From assembly GCA_003552275.1 (NCBI GenBank), contig PUKL01000006.1, positions 1-7,683 on the forward strand: a stretch of DNA of 7,683 bases, read 5' to 3'. A program made the translations under genes and the position numbers. Source of the DNA: Mollicutes bacterium (GTDB lineage: Bacteria; Bacillota_I; Bacilli_A; Izemoplasmatales; Izemoplasmataceae). Shown in pieces: positions 1-7,014 of this stretch (its first letter is position 1; the number at the start of each line of letters is the position of its first letter). A model generated the notes under the pieces. It searched no databases. It was not told the origin of the DNA and saw nothing but the letters and a program-made list of their open reading frames with translations.

Positions 1-553
1 AGGCGATGAGAGGCAGTCGGGCCCCCACGGCGATGGTGCCGAAACTCGGATGGACTCTCGGAGAACCGTAATCGGGATGCCATTCGTGTTCCCGGATTTT
101 TTCCTTCATGCCCTCGAACTCGCCCTTGCGGATGTTGGGAAGACGTTTGCGCTTCTTCTTGGTGGCGGCTTCGCCATAGAGGAACACGGGGATGTCGAGC
201 TCCCCGGCGATGCGTTTTCCCAGCCGGGTGGCATAACGGATGCAAGCTTCCATGTCGATACCGCTGATGGGAATGAAGGGGAGAACGTCGACCGCCCCCA
301 TCCGCGGGTGCTCCCCCTTGTGCTTGTTCATGTCAATGAGCTCTTTGGCCCGTTCGATGAAGGCGAGAAGAGGGGAAAGCATCTCCTCCGGGTCGCCGAT
401 CAACGTGATGACGGTACGGTTGTAATCCGCATCCGGCTCATAGCTCACAAGTTGGAATCCGTTGTGGTCCTTGAGAGGTTCGATGATCCTCTCGATTTTC
501 GCTTTGTCCCTTCCTTCGGAAATATTCGGTACACATTGCACGATTGGTCGCAT
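1..553 (-). CDS. ftcD: Glutamate formimidoyltransferase, 3' end cut by the window edge
   Basis: The first 184 codons are present; the reading frame is open to base 1, so the C-terminal part lies outside. The protein begins MRPIVQCVPNISEG, the typical start of the formiminotransferase N-terminal subdomain. His82, in the stretch HKGEHPRMGAVD, falls at the position of the catalytic His82 known in mammalian FTCD. A second conserved stretch, PVFLYGEAA, follows near residues 134-142. By family knowledge the cytosolic enzyme moves the formimino group of N-formimino-L-glutamate to tetrahydrofolate, giving glutamate and 5-formimino-THF, the last step of one branch of histidine degradation. The ATG follows the hutU stop by 2 bases, and a GGGAGG ribosome site lies inside the end of hutU, so it is the third gene of the hut operon. 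Whether a cyclodeaminase domain is fused to it cannot be seen. Confidence 0.95.
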   Translation of the reverse strand, partial: MRPIVQCVPNISEGRDKAKIERIIEPLKDHNGFQLVSYEPDADYNRTVITLIGDPEEMLSPLLAFIERAKELIDMNKHKGEHPRMGAVDVLPFIPISGIDMEACIRYATRLGKRIAGELDIPVFLYGEAATKKKRKRLPNIRKGEFEGMKEKIREHEWHPDYGSPRVHPSFGTIAVGARLPLIA

Positions 554-555
554 GA

Positions 556-2571
556 TCAATTTCCTCCCTTTTTATATTTCTTGCCGACAAGATTCCCGAT
601 GGCATCTTCATCGGTGGGAAATGGCATGGTCACGGAACCCTCGGCATTTTCATTGAAGGTCTTGCATGTTTCCATGGCGTGTTCGTTTTGCGCCCAGGCA
701 CGCCGGGCCACGCCGCCCATGACGTCCCACATCACGGCGCTCTTGATGATTTCATCCACTTGACGGCTTCCGTCAAGGACAAGGCCGTATCCACCGTTCA
801 CGGCTTTCCCCACACCGACACCGCCACCGTTATGGAGAGCGACGAGACTCATCCCGCGGGCGGCATTGCCGGCGAAGATATGGGTGGCCATGTCGGCCGT
901 CACATTCGATCCGTCCTTGATATTGGCGGTTTCCCGGAAAGGCGAGTCGGTACCGCCGGTGTCGTGGTGGTCGCGCCCGAGCATCACGGGACCGATTTCG
1001 CCGTTGCGGACGAGTTCGTTGAACTTCAAGGCGATGTCGCGACGGCCCCAAGCATCCTGATAGAGGATGCGGGCTTGGGTCCCGACGACGAGTTCGTTCT
1101 TTTCGGCGTCCTTGATCCATTGGTAGTTGTCGCGGTCTTGGAAGCGACGGTCCGGATCGATCACATCCATGGCCGCAGCATCGGTCTTTCGAAGGTCCTC
1201 CGCCTCGCCGGAGAGACAGACCCAGCGGAAAGGTCCGTATCCGTAATCGAAGAGTACGGGCCCCATGATGTCTTCGACATAGCTCGGCCAGATGAATCCG
1301 TCGAGATCATCCTTCTTGTTCTTGCAGATTTCTATGACGCCGGCGTCATAGACCGCTTTCATGAAGCTGTTGCCGTAGTCGAAGAAATAGGTGCCTCTTT
1401 CCGTGAGAGTCTTGATCATCCGGTAATGCTTCACAAGACCTTTGTCCACGTGTTCCATGAAGCGTTTCTTGTCCTCTTTCAACAGTCGCGTCCGTTCTTC
1501 GAATGTGAGGCTTTGGGGCGTATATCCGCCGTCATACACATTATGACAGCTCGTCTGGTCGCTCAACAGGTCGATCTGGATGTCCTTGTCGACAGCATAT
1601 TCCAAGAGGTCGACGACATTGCCGTGATAGGCGATGCCTTTCGCCTGTCTTTTCTTTTTCGCTTTCAAGGCTTCCTTGAATGCTTTCTCGGGTGTCTCCC
1701 ACACATCGTCGATCCAGCCTTGTTCATGTCTGGTCTCGATGCGGGAAGGGTCGACCTCGGCGATGAGGCCCACGCCTCCGGCGATCTTCGCAGCTTTGCC
1801 CTGGGCACCACTCATACCGCCGAGGCCCGACGATACGAAAAGTACACCGGCGAGGTCTTCGTCTTCACCGATGCCGAGCTGTAGCCTGCCGGCATTCAAA
1901 AGCGTCGAATACGTGCCGTGTACGATCCCTTGCGGTCCGATATACATCCATCCACCGGCTGTCATCTGGCCGTAGTTGGCCACGCCGAGGGCTTGCGCCC
2001 GGTTGAAGTGATCGGAGGTGTCGTACATTCCCACCATCAAGCCGTTGGAAAGCATCACGCGCGGCGCGTGGGGAGATGATTTGAACAGTCCCAGCGGATG
2101 CCCGCTGAAAAGAACGAGGGTCTCATCTTCCTCGAGGATTTCCAGATAGCGTTTGACGAGACGGTATTGCATCCAGTTCTGGAAAACTTGACCACTCTCA
2201 CCGTAAGTCACGAGTTCGTACGGGTAGAGTGCCACATCAAAATCGAGATTGTTGTCGATCATCACCTGAAAAGCTCGACCTTCAGTGGTCCTTCCTTTGT
2301 AAGAATCGATGGGATTTCCCTTGATACGGCCTTCCGGTCGGAAACGATAACCATAAATCCTGCCTTGGCTCAAGAGTTCTTCGAGGAATTCATCCCGCAG
2401 TTCGTCCTGCCACTCTTCGGGAATGTAGCGTAAAGCGTTCTTCAATGCGCGGGCGGTATCTTCTTCACTCAGTGTGAAATCGCGTTTGGGAGCCCGTCTG
2501 ATTCCCTTCTCGAAAGCCGGCTTGTCGGGGAGTTCGTCGAAGATGTCTCGCAGTGTTATGACTTTTTCCAT
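556..2571 (-). CDS. hutU: Urocanate hydratase (urocanase), long form
   Basis: This 671-residue cytosolic enzyme adds water to urocanate to form 4-imidazolone-5-propionate, the second step of histidine degradation, using tightly bound NAD+. Visible signatures are the glycine-rich nucleotide-binding stretch SSGLGGMSGAQGKAAKIAGG (about residues 247-266), SDQTSCHNVYDGGYTPQSL (337-355), the segment FRWVCLSG with Cys452 where urocanases carry the active-site cysteine, and the C-terminal GRDHHDTGG (532-540) and LHNGGGVGVGKA (579-590). It is over 100 residues longer than the about 557-residue Pseudomonas enzyme; a longer form is common in several anaerobic lineages, so I do not read the extra length as a fusion. 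The ATG lies inside the 3' end of hutH (16-base overlap), with GGAGG 7 bases upstream, which suggests coupled translation. The stop is TGA. Confidence 0.97.
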   Translation of the reverse strand: MEKVITLRDIFDELPDKPAFEKGIRRAPKRDFTLSEEDTARALKNALRYIPEEWQDELRDEFLEELLSQGRIYGYRFRPEGRIKGNPIDSYKGRTTEGRAFQVMIDNNLDFDVALYPYELVTYGESGQVFQNWMQYRLVKRYLEILEEDETLVLFSGHPLGLFKSSPHAPRVMLSNGLMVGMYDTSDHFNRAQALGVANYGQMTAGGWMYIGPQGIVHGTYSTLLNAGRLQLGIGEDEDLAGVLFVSSGLGGMSGAQGKAAKIAGGVGLIAEVDPSRIETRHEQGWIDDVWETPEKAFKEALKAKKKRQAKGIAYHGNVVDLLEYAVDKDIQIDLLSDQTSCHNVYDGGYTPQSLTFEERTRLLKEDKKRFMEHVDKGLVKHYRMIKTLTERGTYFFDYGNSFMKAVYDAGVIEICKNKKDDLDGFIWPSYVEDIMGPVLFDYGYGPFRWVCLSGEAEDLRKTDAAAMDVIDPDRRFQDRDNYQWIKDAEKNELVVGTQARILYQDAWGRRDIALKFNELVRNGEIGPVMLGRDHHDTGGTDSPFRETANIKDGSNVTADMATHIFAGNAARGMSLVALHNGGGVGVGKAVNGGYGLVLDGSRQVDEIIKSAVMWDVMGGVARRAWAQNEHAMETCKTFNENAEGSVTMPFPTDEDAIGNLVGKKYKKGGN

Positions 2572-4085
2572 AGCAAAGCCTCCAAATCATCGATATCAAA
2601 GCGTTTCTCCTTGAGCAAACGCTCCACGGCATCCATGTATGGTTGCATGATTTCGTCCTTTTCCAGGAAGGGGACGTGTTCACGTATCGTGGCGTACACT
2701 TTTTTCAACACCGGTGACAAACCTTCCTTGCCGTGAAAATCCAATGCTTGTGCTGCGGTGAACATCTCCATGGCGACGATCTTTCGTACGTGTGTGACGA
2801 TCCTCATCGCTTTCCGGGCGGCGATGGTCCCCATGGACACATGGTCTTCCTGGTTGGCGCTCGAAGGAATGGAATCGACACTCGCCGGATGGGAAAGGAC
2901 CTTGTTCTCACTCACGAGCGAGGCGGCCGCGTATTGAACGATCATGAAGCCCGAGTTCAAGCCTTTGTCCGGTGTGAGGAAAGGCGGAAAAGTCTTGTTC
3001 AGGTCATGATTCACCATTCGTTCCAGCCGGCGCTCACTGATATTGCCCAATTCGCTCGTTACAATCGCGAGATAATCCAGCGGCAGACTCATCGTCTGCC
3101 CATGGAAATTGCCGGCACTGATGATCCGTCTCTCTTCGTCGAAAACGAGCGGATTGTCCGTGACGGCGTTCATCTCTTTTTCCACAATGTCCTTCATGTG
3201 ATCCAAGGCCGTGAGGGTGGCTCCGTGCACTTGCGGGATACAGCGGAGCGAATAGGCGTCCTGGACTCGTAGAGCACCCTGGTCGGTCGTGTTCTTGCTT
3301 TTGTCGAGAATCTCTCGCATGAGCCTGGCCGTCTTGATCTGCCCCTCATGACCACGAACAGCGTGGACGCGGGAATCAAAAACATCCTTAATCCCTCGGA
3401 GTGCCTCGAAAGAGAGTCCGCCCGCGAGATTCGCAAAAAGGAATGTGTCATAGGCATCCTGCAAGGCCAACGCCCCGACACTCGTCATGGCCTGTGTTCC
3501 ATTGATCAGGGCGAGACCTTCCTTGGCTTGCAGTCGATCGAGAGGACGAATGCCTGCTCTTTCTAGGCCTTGAGAAGCGGGAAACCGCTTGCCTTGGTAA
3601 AATACTTCACCTTGGGCTATCAAGGGAAGGGCCATATGCGCCAACGGGACAAGGTCGCCGCTGGCTCCGAGGGAACCTTGTTCGTAGACAACGGGAACAA
3701 TCCCTTTGTTCAGGAATTCCACCATTTTTTCGAGCGTCTCATGACGTATGGCGCTGACCCCTTTTAACAGGGCGTTCACCCTTAATAACATCATACCGCG
3801 CACAACAGCCTCGTCAAAGACTTCTCCCGTGCCGCAGGCATGGCTTTTCAAAAGGTTTTCCTGTAACGTGGAGAGGTCTTGATGGCCTATCTGGACCTCG
3901 CTCAACCGACCGAACCCCGTGTTCACTCCATAAACGGCCTCTTTGCCGCGTAGGGTCTCTTCCACGATTTGGCGCGAGGCGTGCACATTGTCTCGTGCGG
4001 AATCGGCGATCTCCACCTTCTCTTTTCCGCGGGCGACCTTCACAAAATCACGAAGGTCGAGCCTGTCTCCTGTCAATACAATCAT
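2556..4085 (-). CDS. hutH: Histidine ammonia-lyase (histidase)
   Basis: A 509-residue cytosolic lyase that removes ammonia from L-histidine to give trans-urocanate, the first step of the hut pathway. The signature GSLGASGDLVPLAH is intact; Ala141-Ser142-Gly143 would cyclise to the MIO electrophile (142-144 in the Pseudomonas enzyme). Other conserved active-site stretches are YGVNTGFG (Tyr52), SHACGTG (His82) and, near the C-terminus, SSANQEDHVSMG with the conserved glutamate. The length matches the family. I chose the ATG at 4085 because it gives the usual N-terminus MIVLTGD and has GGAGGG 4 bases upstream; the frame can be extended 8 codons to a TTG at 4109, but that position is almost at the predicted transcription start. 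It is the first gene of the hut operon, and hutU starts within its last codons. Confidence 0.97.
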   Translation of the reverse strand: MIVLTGDRLDLRDFVKVARGKEKVEIADSARDNVHASRQIVEETLRGKEAVYGVNTGFGRLSEVQIGHQDLSTLQENLLKSHACGTGEVFDEAVVRGMMLLRVNALLKGVSAIRHETLEKMVEFLNKGIVPVVYEQGSLGASGDLVPLAHMALPLIAQGEVFYQGKRFPASQGLERAGIRPLDRLQAKEGLALINGTQAMTSVGALALQDAYDTFLFANLAGGLSFEALRGIKDVFDSRVHAVRGHEGQIKTARLMREILDKSKNTTDQGALRVQDAYSLRCIPQVHGATLTALDHMKDIVEKEMNAVTDNPLVFDEERRIISAGNFHGQTMSLPLDYLAIVTSELGNISERRLERMVNHDLNKTFPPFLTPDKGLNSGFMIVQYAAASLVSENKVLSHPASVDSIPSSANQEDHVSMGTIAARKAMRIVTHVRKIVAMEMFTAAQALDFHGKEGLSPVLKKVYATIREHVPFLEKDEIMQPYMDAVERLLKEKRFDIDDLEALLWKKS

Positions 4086-4117
4086 ACAGCCCTCCACAAC
4101 TGTTCTCAACCGACTAC

Positions 4118-4146
4118 ATCATAGCACATGCGGAACGGAAAATAAA
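4118..4146 (-). promoter_or_regulatory. Predicted promoter of the hut operon
   Basis: On the minus strand TATGAT (4123-4118) is a 5/6 match to the -10 box and is preceded by TG one base upstream (extended -10). Seventeen bases further up is TTTATT (4146-4141), a poor -35 box. The predicted start near 4111 gives a leader of about 26 bases before the hutH ATG. The weak -35 would fit a promoter that needs help or is regulated, but I see no convincing operator or catabolite-control site. Confidence 0.6.
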
Positions 4147-4287
4147 CCACGAAGCGCATCGAACCCCTACCGGAGTCACGGCCTGTGCGACGGCCGAAAG
4201 ACCTTTTCCCGGATATCCATGTACAGACGTTTGCACAAAGAATAGTTAGGTACATGAAATAGGTGTTTGGCCGGGATGTTTCTTGGT

Positions 4288-4306
4288 CACAGCGGTCTCC
4301 AAAACC
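4288..4306 (+). repeat. 19-bp inverted copy of the tRNA-Trp anticodon arm
   Basis: The plus-strand sequence CACAGCGGTCTCCAAAACC is identical to the anticodon arm of the minus-strand tRNA-Trp gene (4390-4408), so the two copies form a perfect 19-bp inverted repeat with 83 bases between them. This copy lies beyond the tRNA terminator and is not part of a complete tRNA: the flanks do not match convincingly, and no T arm or acceptor stem follows. It may be a tRNA-gene remnant or attachment-site scar. The rest of the interval between the tRNA terminator and the hut promoter (about 4147-4287) holds no gene that I can see. Confidence 0.85.
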
Positions 4307-4317
4307 TTCAGAGAATG

Positions 4318-4344
4318 AAAAAAGAAGCGGGTAACCGCTTCTTT
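4318..4344 (-). terminator. Intrinsic terminator of the tRNA-Tyr/tRNA-Trp operon
   Basis: A perfect 10-bp stem, AAAGAAGCGG against CCGCTTCTTT with a 4-base loop (4321-4344), begins 11 bases after the encoded CCA of tRNA-Trp. On the minus strand the stem runs into a T tract (TTCTTTTTTC). The plus-strand side lacks a good T run, so it should act mainly in the leftward direction. Confidence 0.88.
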
Positions 4345-4355
4345 CAGACGTCTTT

Positions 4356-4430
4356 TGGCAGGGGTGACAGGATTCGAACCCGTACTAGCGGTTTTGGAGA
4401 CCGCTGTGCTACCATTGACACCACACCCCT
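4356..4430 (-). tRNA. tRNA-Trp (anticodon CCA)
   Basis: A full cloverleaf can be drawn: acceptor stem AGGGGTG with CACCCCT, a D arm GTGT/GCAC around an 8-base loop, anticodon stem GCGGT/ACCGC with the 7-base loop CTCCAAA (anticodon CCA), and a T stem ACGGG/CCTGT around TTCGAAT. The discriminator base is G and the 3' CCA is encoded (4358-4356). It lies 7 bases after tRNA-Tyr, so both are probably cut from one transcript. Its anticodon arm is duplicated in inverted orientation at 4288-4306. Confidence 0.97.
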
Positions 4431-4437
4431 TTGAGGA

Positions 4438-4522
4438 TGGTGGAGGGGGACGGATTCGAACCGCCGAACCCTGAGGGAGCAGATTTACAGTCTGCCGCGT
4501 TTAGCCACTTCGCTACCCCTCC
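4438..4522 (-). tRNA. tRNA-Tyr (anticodon GTA)
   Basis: This is a class II tRNA with a long variable arm. The acceptor stem is GGAGGGG with CCCCTCC, the anticodon stem is GCAGA/TCTGC around the loop CTGTAAA (anticodon GTA), and the T loop is TTCGAAT within the stem CGGCGG...CCGTCC region. The variable arm follows the anticodon stem (CTCCCTCAGGGTT). The discriminator is A and the CCA end is encoded (4440-4438). It is the first gene of a two-tRNA operon. Confidence 0.97.
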
Positions 4523-4529
4523 ACGGAGG

Positions 4530-4547
4530 GCGTTTTTCTCAAAACGC
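4530..4547 (-). other. Hairpin in the 5' leader of the tRNA operon
   Basis: The first bases of the predicted transcript can form a 7-bp stem (GCGTTTT with AAAACGC, 4-base loop). No T tract follows, so it is not an intrinsic terminator. It is probably removed by RNase P when the tRNA-Tyr 5' end is cut; a role is not evident from the sequence. Confidence 0.5.
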
Positions 4548-4553
4548 TATTAC

Positions 4554-4582
4554 ATTATAGCAAACACCCCCTGTAAAATCAA
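4554..4582 (-). promoter_or_regulatory. Strong promoter of the tRNA operon
   Basis: On the minus strand, TTGATT (4582-4577, 4/6 match to the -35 box) is followed after exactly 17 bases by a perfect TATAAT (4559-4554) with the extended TG motif one base upstream. Transcription should begin near 4547, about 25 bases before tRNA-Tyr. Such a near-consensus promoter fits a stable-RNA operon. Confidence 0.88.
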
Positions 4583-4602
4583 CCGAATTTCCGCCCGCTG
4601 CC

Positions 4603-4634
4603 AAAAATGAAGCGGAGGGCGCCCTCCGCTTCAT
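4603..4634 (-). terminator. Intrinsic terminator of the copper operon
   Basis: A perfect 14-bp palindrome (ATGAAGCGGAGGGC and its complement, 4607-4634) is followed on the minus strand by TTTTT. The hairpin includes the TGA stop codon of the copZ-like gene, so the coding sequence runs directly into the terminator. It separates the copper operon from the tRNA promoter immediately downstream. Confidence 0.92.
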
Positions 4635-4813
4635 TCCACGTGATACCCTTTTGCCTCGATGACAGCACGAACGGCTTCTTCGTCAGTGCCTTCGACCGTG
4701 ACGGTCTTTTTGGCCAAATCGACATGGATATCATCATAACCGGCATCGGCCAAGGCCTTTTCGATGGTGGCCTTGCAATGGCCGCAACTCATGTCTCGGA
4801 CTTTCAGTTCCAC
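4631..4813 (-). CDS. copZ: CopZ-like copper chaperone (HMA domain)
   Basis: A 60-residue protein made of a single heavy-metal-associated domain. The metal site is MSCGHC (Cys10 and Cys13), the GMxCxxC-type pair that binds Cu(I) in CopZ/Atx1 proteins, followed by the expected pattern of an ATIEKAL helix, a VDLAKKTVTVEG strand pair and a final EAKGYHVE strand. It is slightly shorter than most CopZ proteins (about 65-70). By family knowledge it would carry Cu(I) in the cytosol and hand it to the ATPase encoded just upstream. The start is GTG at 4813, chosen because AAAGGAGG lies 9 bases upstream, within the last codons of copA; the intergenic gap is 5 bases. The assignment to copper rather than another soft metal rests on the neighbouring P1B-1 ATPase. 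Confidence 0.9.
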   Translation of the reverse strand: MELKVRDMSCGHCKATIEKALADAGYDDIHVDLAKKTVTVEGTDEEAVRAVIEAKGYHVE

Positions 4814-4818
4814 CTATC

Positions 4819-7014
4819 TCACCCTCCTTTCTTTGGTTCACCGAATTGTGGGAGTTTGACGGTTTTCAAACGCAACGCGTTCATGACAACGGTGATCGAC
4901 GAGAAGGCCATGGCCACGGCGGCGAGCAACATCGAGAGATATCCGGCCGCGGCGAGCGGTATGGCCACAATATTGTAGGAAAAAGCCCAGAAGAAGTTCT
5001 GGCGGATGTTCCGGAGCGTCTTTTCGCTCATGGCGACGGCCTTCAGGACCAATCCCAGATCGTGGCTCATGAGCGTGACATCGCTCGACTCGATGGCCAC
5101 ATCCGTTCCATAGCCCATGGCAATGCCCACGTCGGCGATTTTCAACGCCGGCGCGTCATTGATGCCGTCACCGACAAAAGCCGTCACATGACCTTCTTTT
5201 TGCAGTTTTTGGACAATCTCCGCTTTCTCGTGAGGAAGCACTCCCGCATACACCCTGTCGATACCGACTTCTTTGGCGATGGCTTTTGCCACATGTTCGT
5301 GATCCCCGGTCACCATGACCGTGATCATGCCGCGTTCTCGCATCGCGTCGATGACATTTTTGGCCGTCTCTTTGATTTCGTCCCGGACGCCGTAGATGCC
5401 CTCGACCACACCATCCAAGGCCAGGAAGTTGACGGTCTTGGCCTCGGCCAGCCATGCATCATATTGCTCGGCGTAGGGAGCCGTGTCGATGTCCAGTTCT
5501 TGCATGAGTTTCTTGTTGCCGGTCGCGATTTCTTTGTCATGGACACGTGCAGTCACACCTTTTCCTTTGACGGTGTCGAACCCTTCGACATCAAGGAGGC
5601 GAGCCTTGTCTTTCGCATATTCGACCACCGCCTTGGAGATCGGATGTGTGGACTGCTCAGAAATGCTGTAGAGGTAGGAAAGGGCTTCGTTCGAACCTTC
5701 ATAATCAGTGATGCGCGGTTTGCCCTCCGTCAAGGTTCCGGTCTTGTCGAACAAAACGGCGTCGATATGCTTGGCACGTTCGAAGAACTCTCCGCCCTTG
5801 TAGAGGATGTGGTTCTTCGCCGCCATACCGTTGCCGACGAGGATGCTCGTCGGTGTGGCAAGCCCCAAAGCGCAGGGACAGCTGATGACGAGAATCGCGA
5901 TGCTGCGGGTGAATGCGTCGGTGAAGGGGAAGTCGAGAATCACGATGTGCAATAGAAAGTTGAGAAGGGCGATCGCGATGACAAACGGGACGAAATAGGC
6001 CGCTATCCGGTCGGCCGTCCTCTGGATGGGCGGCTTTTCGGCACTCGCTTCCTCGACCGTCTGGATGATCCGACTCAACAGCGTCTCTTCGCCGACCTTT
6101 TTCGCCTCCATGACGATCTTCTCTTGCAGGTTCATCGTTGCGCCGACCACTTCACCGCCGATCTCTTTGAACACCGGTATGCTCTCACCCGTGATCATCG
6201 ACTCGTCCACATGTGTCGACCCTTCGATGATCGTTCCGTCGACGGGGATTTTCTCGTTGGCATAGACGATGATTTCATCGCCCACGGCGACTTCTTCGAT
6301 AGGGACTTCACGATACGTGTTCCCCGTCCTCACCCTTGCCGATTTCGCGCCCAGGTTCACAAGTTCGACGAGCGCGTCGGTCGTCCTCTCCTTGGCGAGA
6401 TATTCGAAATAGTTGCCCACAAGCACCATGGTGATGATCAGGGCGCTGATTTCGAAGAAGTACTCGGGGTGATGGGCGGCGGGGCCGACGAGATGGCGGG
6501 CAAGTAGATACACACTGTAGAGATAGGCGCTGGTCGTGCCGAGGACGACGAGCGAATCCATCCCGAGGACCTTCTCTTTGAGCGAATGATAGGTCGCTAT
6601 GTAGAAACGGCGGCCGATGTAGAACTGCACGACACCGGCGGTCACAAGCTGAAAGATGCCGTCCATGAAAAGGGCGGGCACATAGAGAAAATCGAACCAG
6701 GCGAAATGTCCGAACATCGACCAAAGCAAGGGGAACGACAGGGCAATGGCGACGAATATCTCCTTTTTCAACCGGTTCCGATGATGTTTGTCGTCCTCGA
6801 GGGTGGAATCGAGGCGGGCCTTATAGCCCGCGGCATTGATTCTGTCAGCGATATCATTCAACGAATAGCGGGTCTCGTCATACGTGGCGATGACTTTCCC
6901 GGCGGTCACGTTCACATCCACACGCACACCCTGCAGATCGTCAAACGTGTTCTCGATGGTCTTTGCGCACATGGCGCAATGCATGCCTTCTACGGCGATG
7001 GTCCTCTTTTTCAT
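4819..7014 (-). CDS. copA: Cu(I)-exporting P1B-type ATPase CopA
   Basis: A 731-residue integral membrane pump. In order: one N-terminal HMA domain with MHCAMC (Cys13, Cys16); membrane helices from about residue 86; the actuator motif TGES (275-278); the transport-site CPC (379-381) in the sixth helix; the phosphorylated Asp423 in DKTGTLT; the HP motif (457-458) typical of P1B pumps; TGD (569-571); and GDGINDAP (615-622). Tyr680-Asn681 and Met702...Ser706 in the last two helices match the residues that define Cu(I)-specific P1B-1 pumps. By family knowledge it exports cytosolic Cu(I) at the cost of ATP. One HMA domain is common; Bacillus CopA has two. The ATG has AAGGAG 8 bases upstream and shares an ATGA overlap with the stop of the upstream regulator gene. 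Ag(I) could also be a substrate. Confidence 0.97.
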   Translation of the reverse strand: MKKRTIAVEGMHCAMCAKTIENTFDDLQGVRVDVNVTAGKVIATYDETRYSLNDIADRINAAGYKARLDSTLEDDKHHRNRLKKEIFVAIALSFPLLWSMFGHFAWFDFLYVPALFMDGIFQLVTAGVVQFYIGRRFYIATYHSLKEKVLGMDSLVVLGTTSAYLYSVYLLARHLVGPAAHHPEYFFEISALIITMVLVGNYFEYLAKERTTDALVELVNLGAKSARVRTGNTYREVPIEEVAVGDEIIVYANEKIPVDGTIIEGSTHVDESMITGESIPVFKEIGGEVVGATMNLQEKIVMEAKKVGEETLLSRIIQTVEEASAEKPPIQRTADRIAAYFVPFVIAIALLNFLLHIVILDFPFTDAFTRSIAILVISCPCALGLATPTSILVGNGMAAKNHILYKGGEFFERAKHIDAVLFDKTGTLTEGKPRITDYEGSNEALSYLYSISEQSTHPISKAVVEYAKDKARLLDVEGFDTVKGKGVTARVHDKEIATGNKKLMQELDIDTAPYAEQYDAWLAEAKTVNFLALDGVVEGIYGVRDEIKETAKNVIDAMRERGMITVMVTGDHEHVAKAIAKEVGIDRVYAGVLPHEKAEIVQKLQKEGHVTAFVGDGINDAPALKIADVGIAMGYGTDVAIESSDVTLMSHDLGLVLKAVAMSEKTLRNIRQNFFWAFSYNIVAIPLAAAGYLSMLLAAVAMAFSSITVVMNALRLKTVKLPQFGEPKKGG

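Noticed and set aside
679..1884. Long plus-strand open frame (401 codons) opposite hutU
   Set aside because: It lies wholly antisense to a urocanase with every expected motif, has no recognisable domain, and reads as low-quality reverse-complement translation. Similar long frames opposite copA (4846-5955) and ftcD (50-763) are rejected for the same reason.
4154..4170. T-arm-like sequence GGGGTTCGATGC on the minus strand upstream of hutH, as a possible tRNA remnant
   Set aside because: The flanking bases do not form a T stem, and no acceptor or anticodon arm is placed correctly around it. One short match is not enough.
4218..4256. Inverted repeat CATGTAC...GTACATG upstream of the hut promoter as an operator
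   Set aside because: The arms are only 7 bases with a 25-base gap, and the site lies more than 70 bases upstream of the -35 box; too weak to call.
4086..4355. T-box riboswitch, prompted by the anticodon-arm complement near tRNA-Trp
   Set aside because: There is no T-box core sequence, no specifier stem architecture, and no amino-acid gene downstream that needs tryptophan control.
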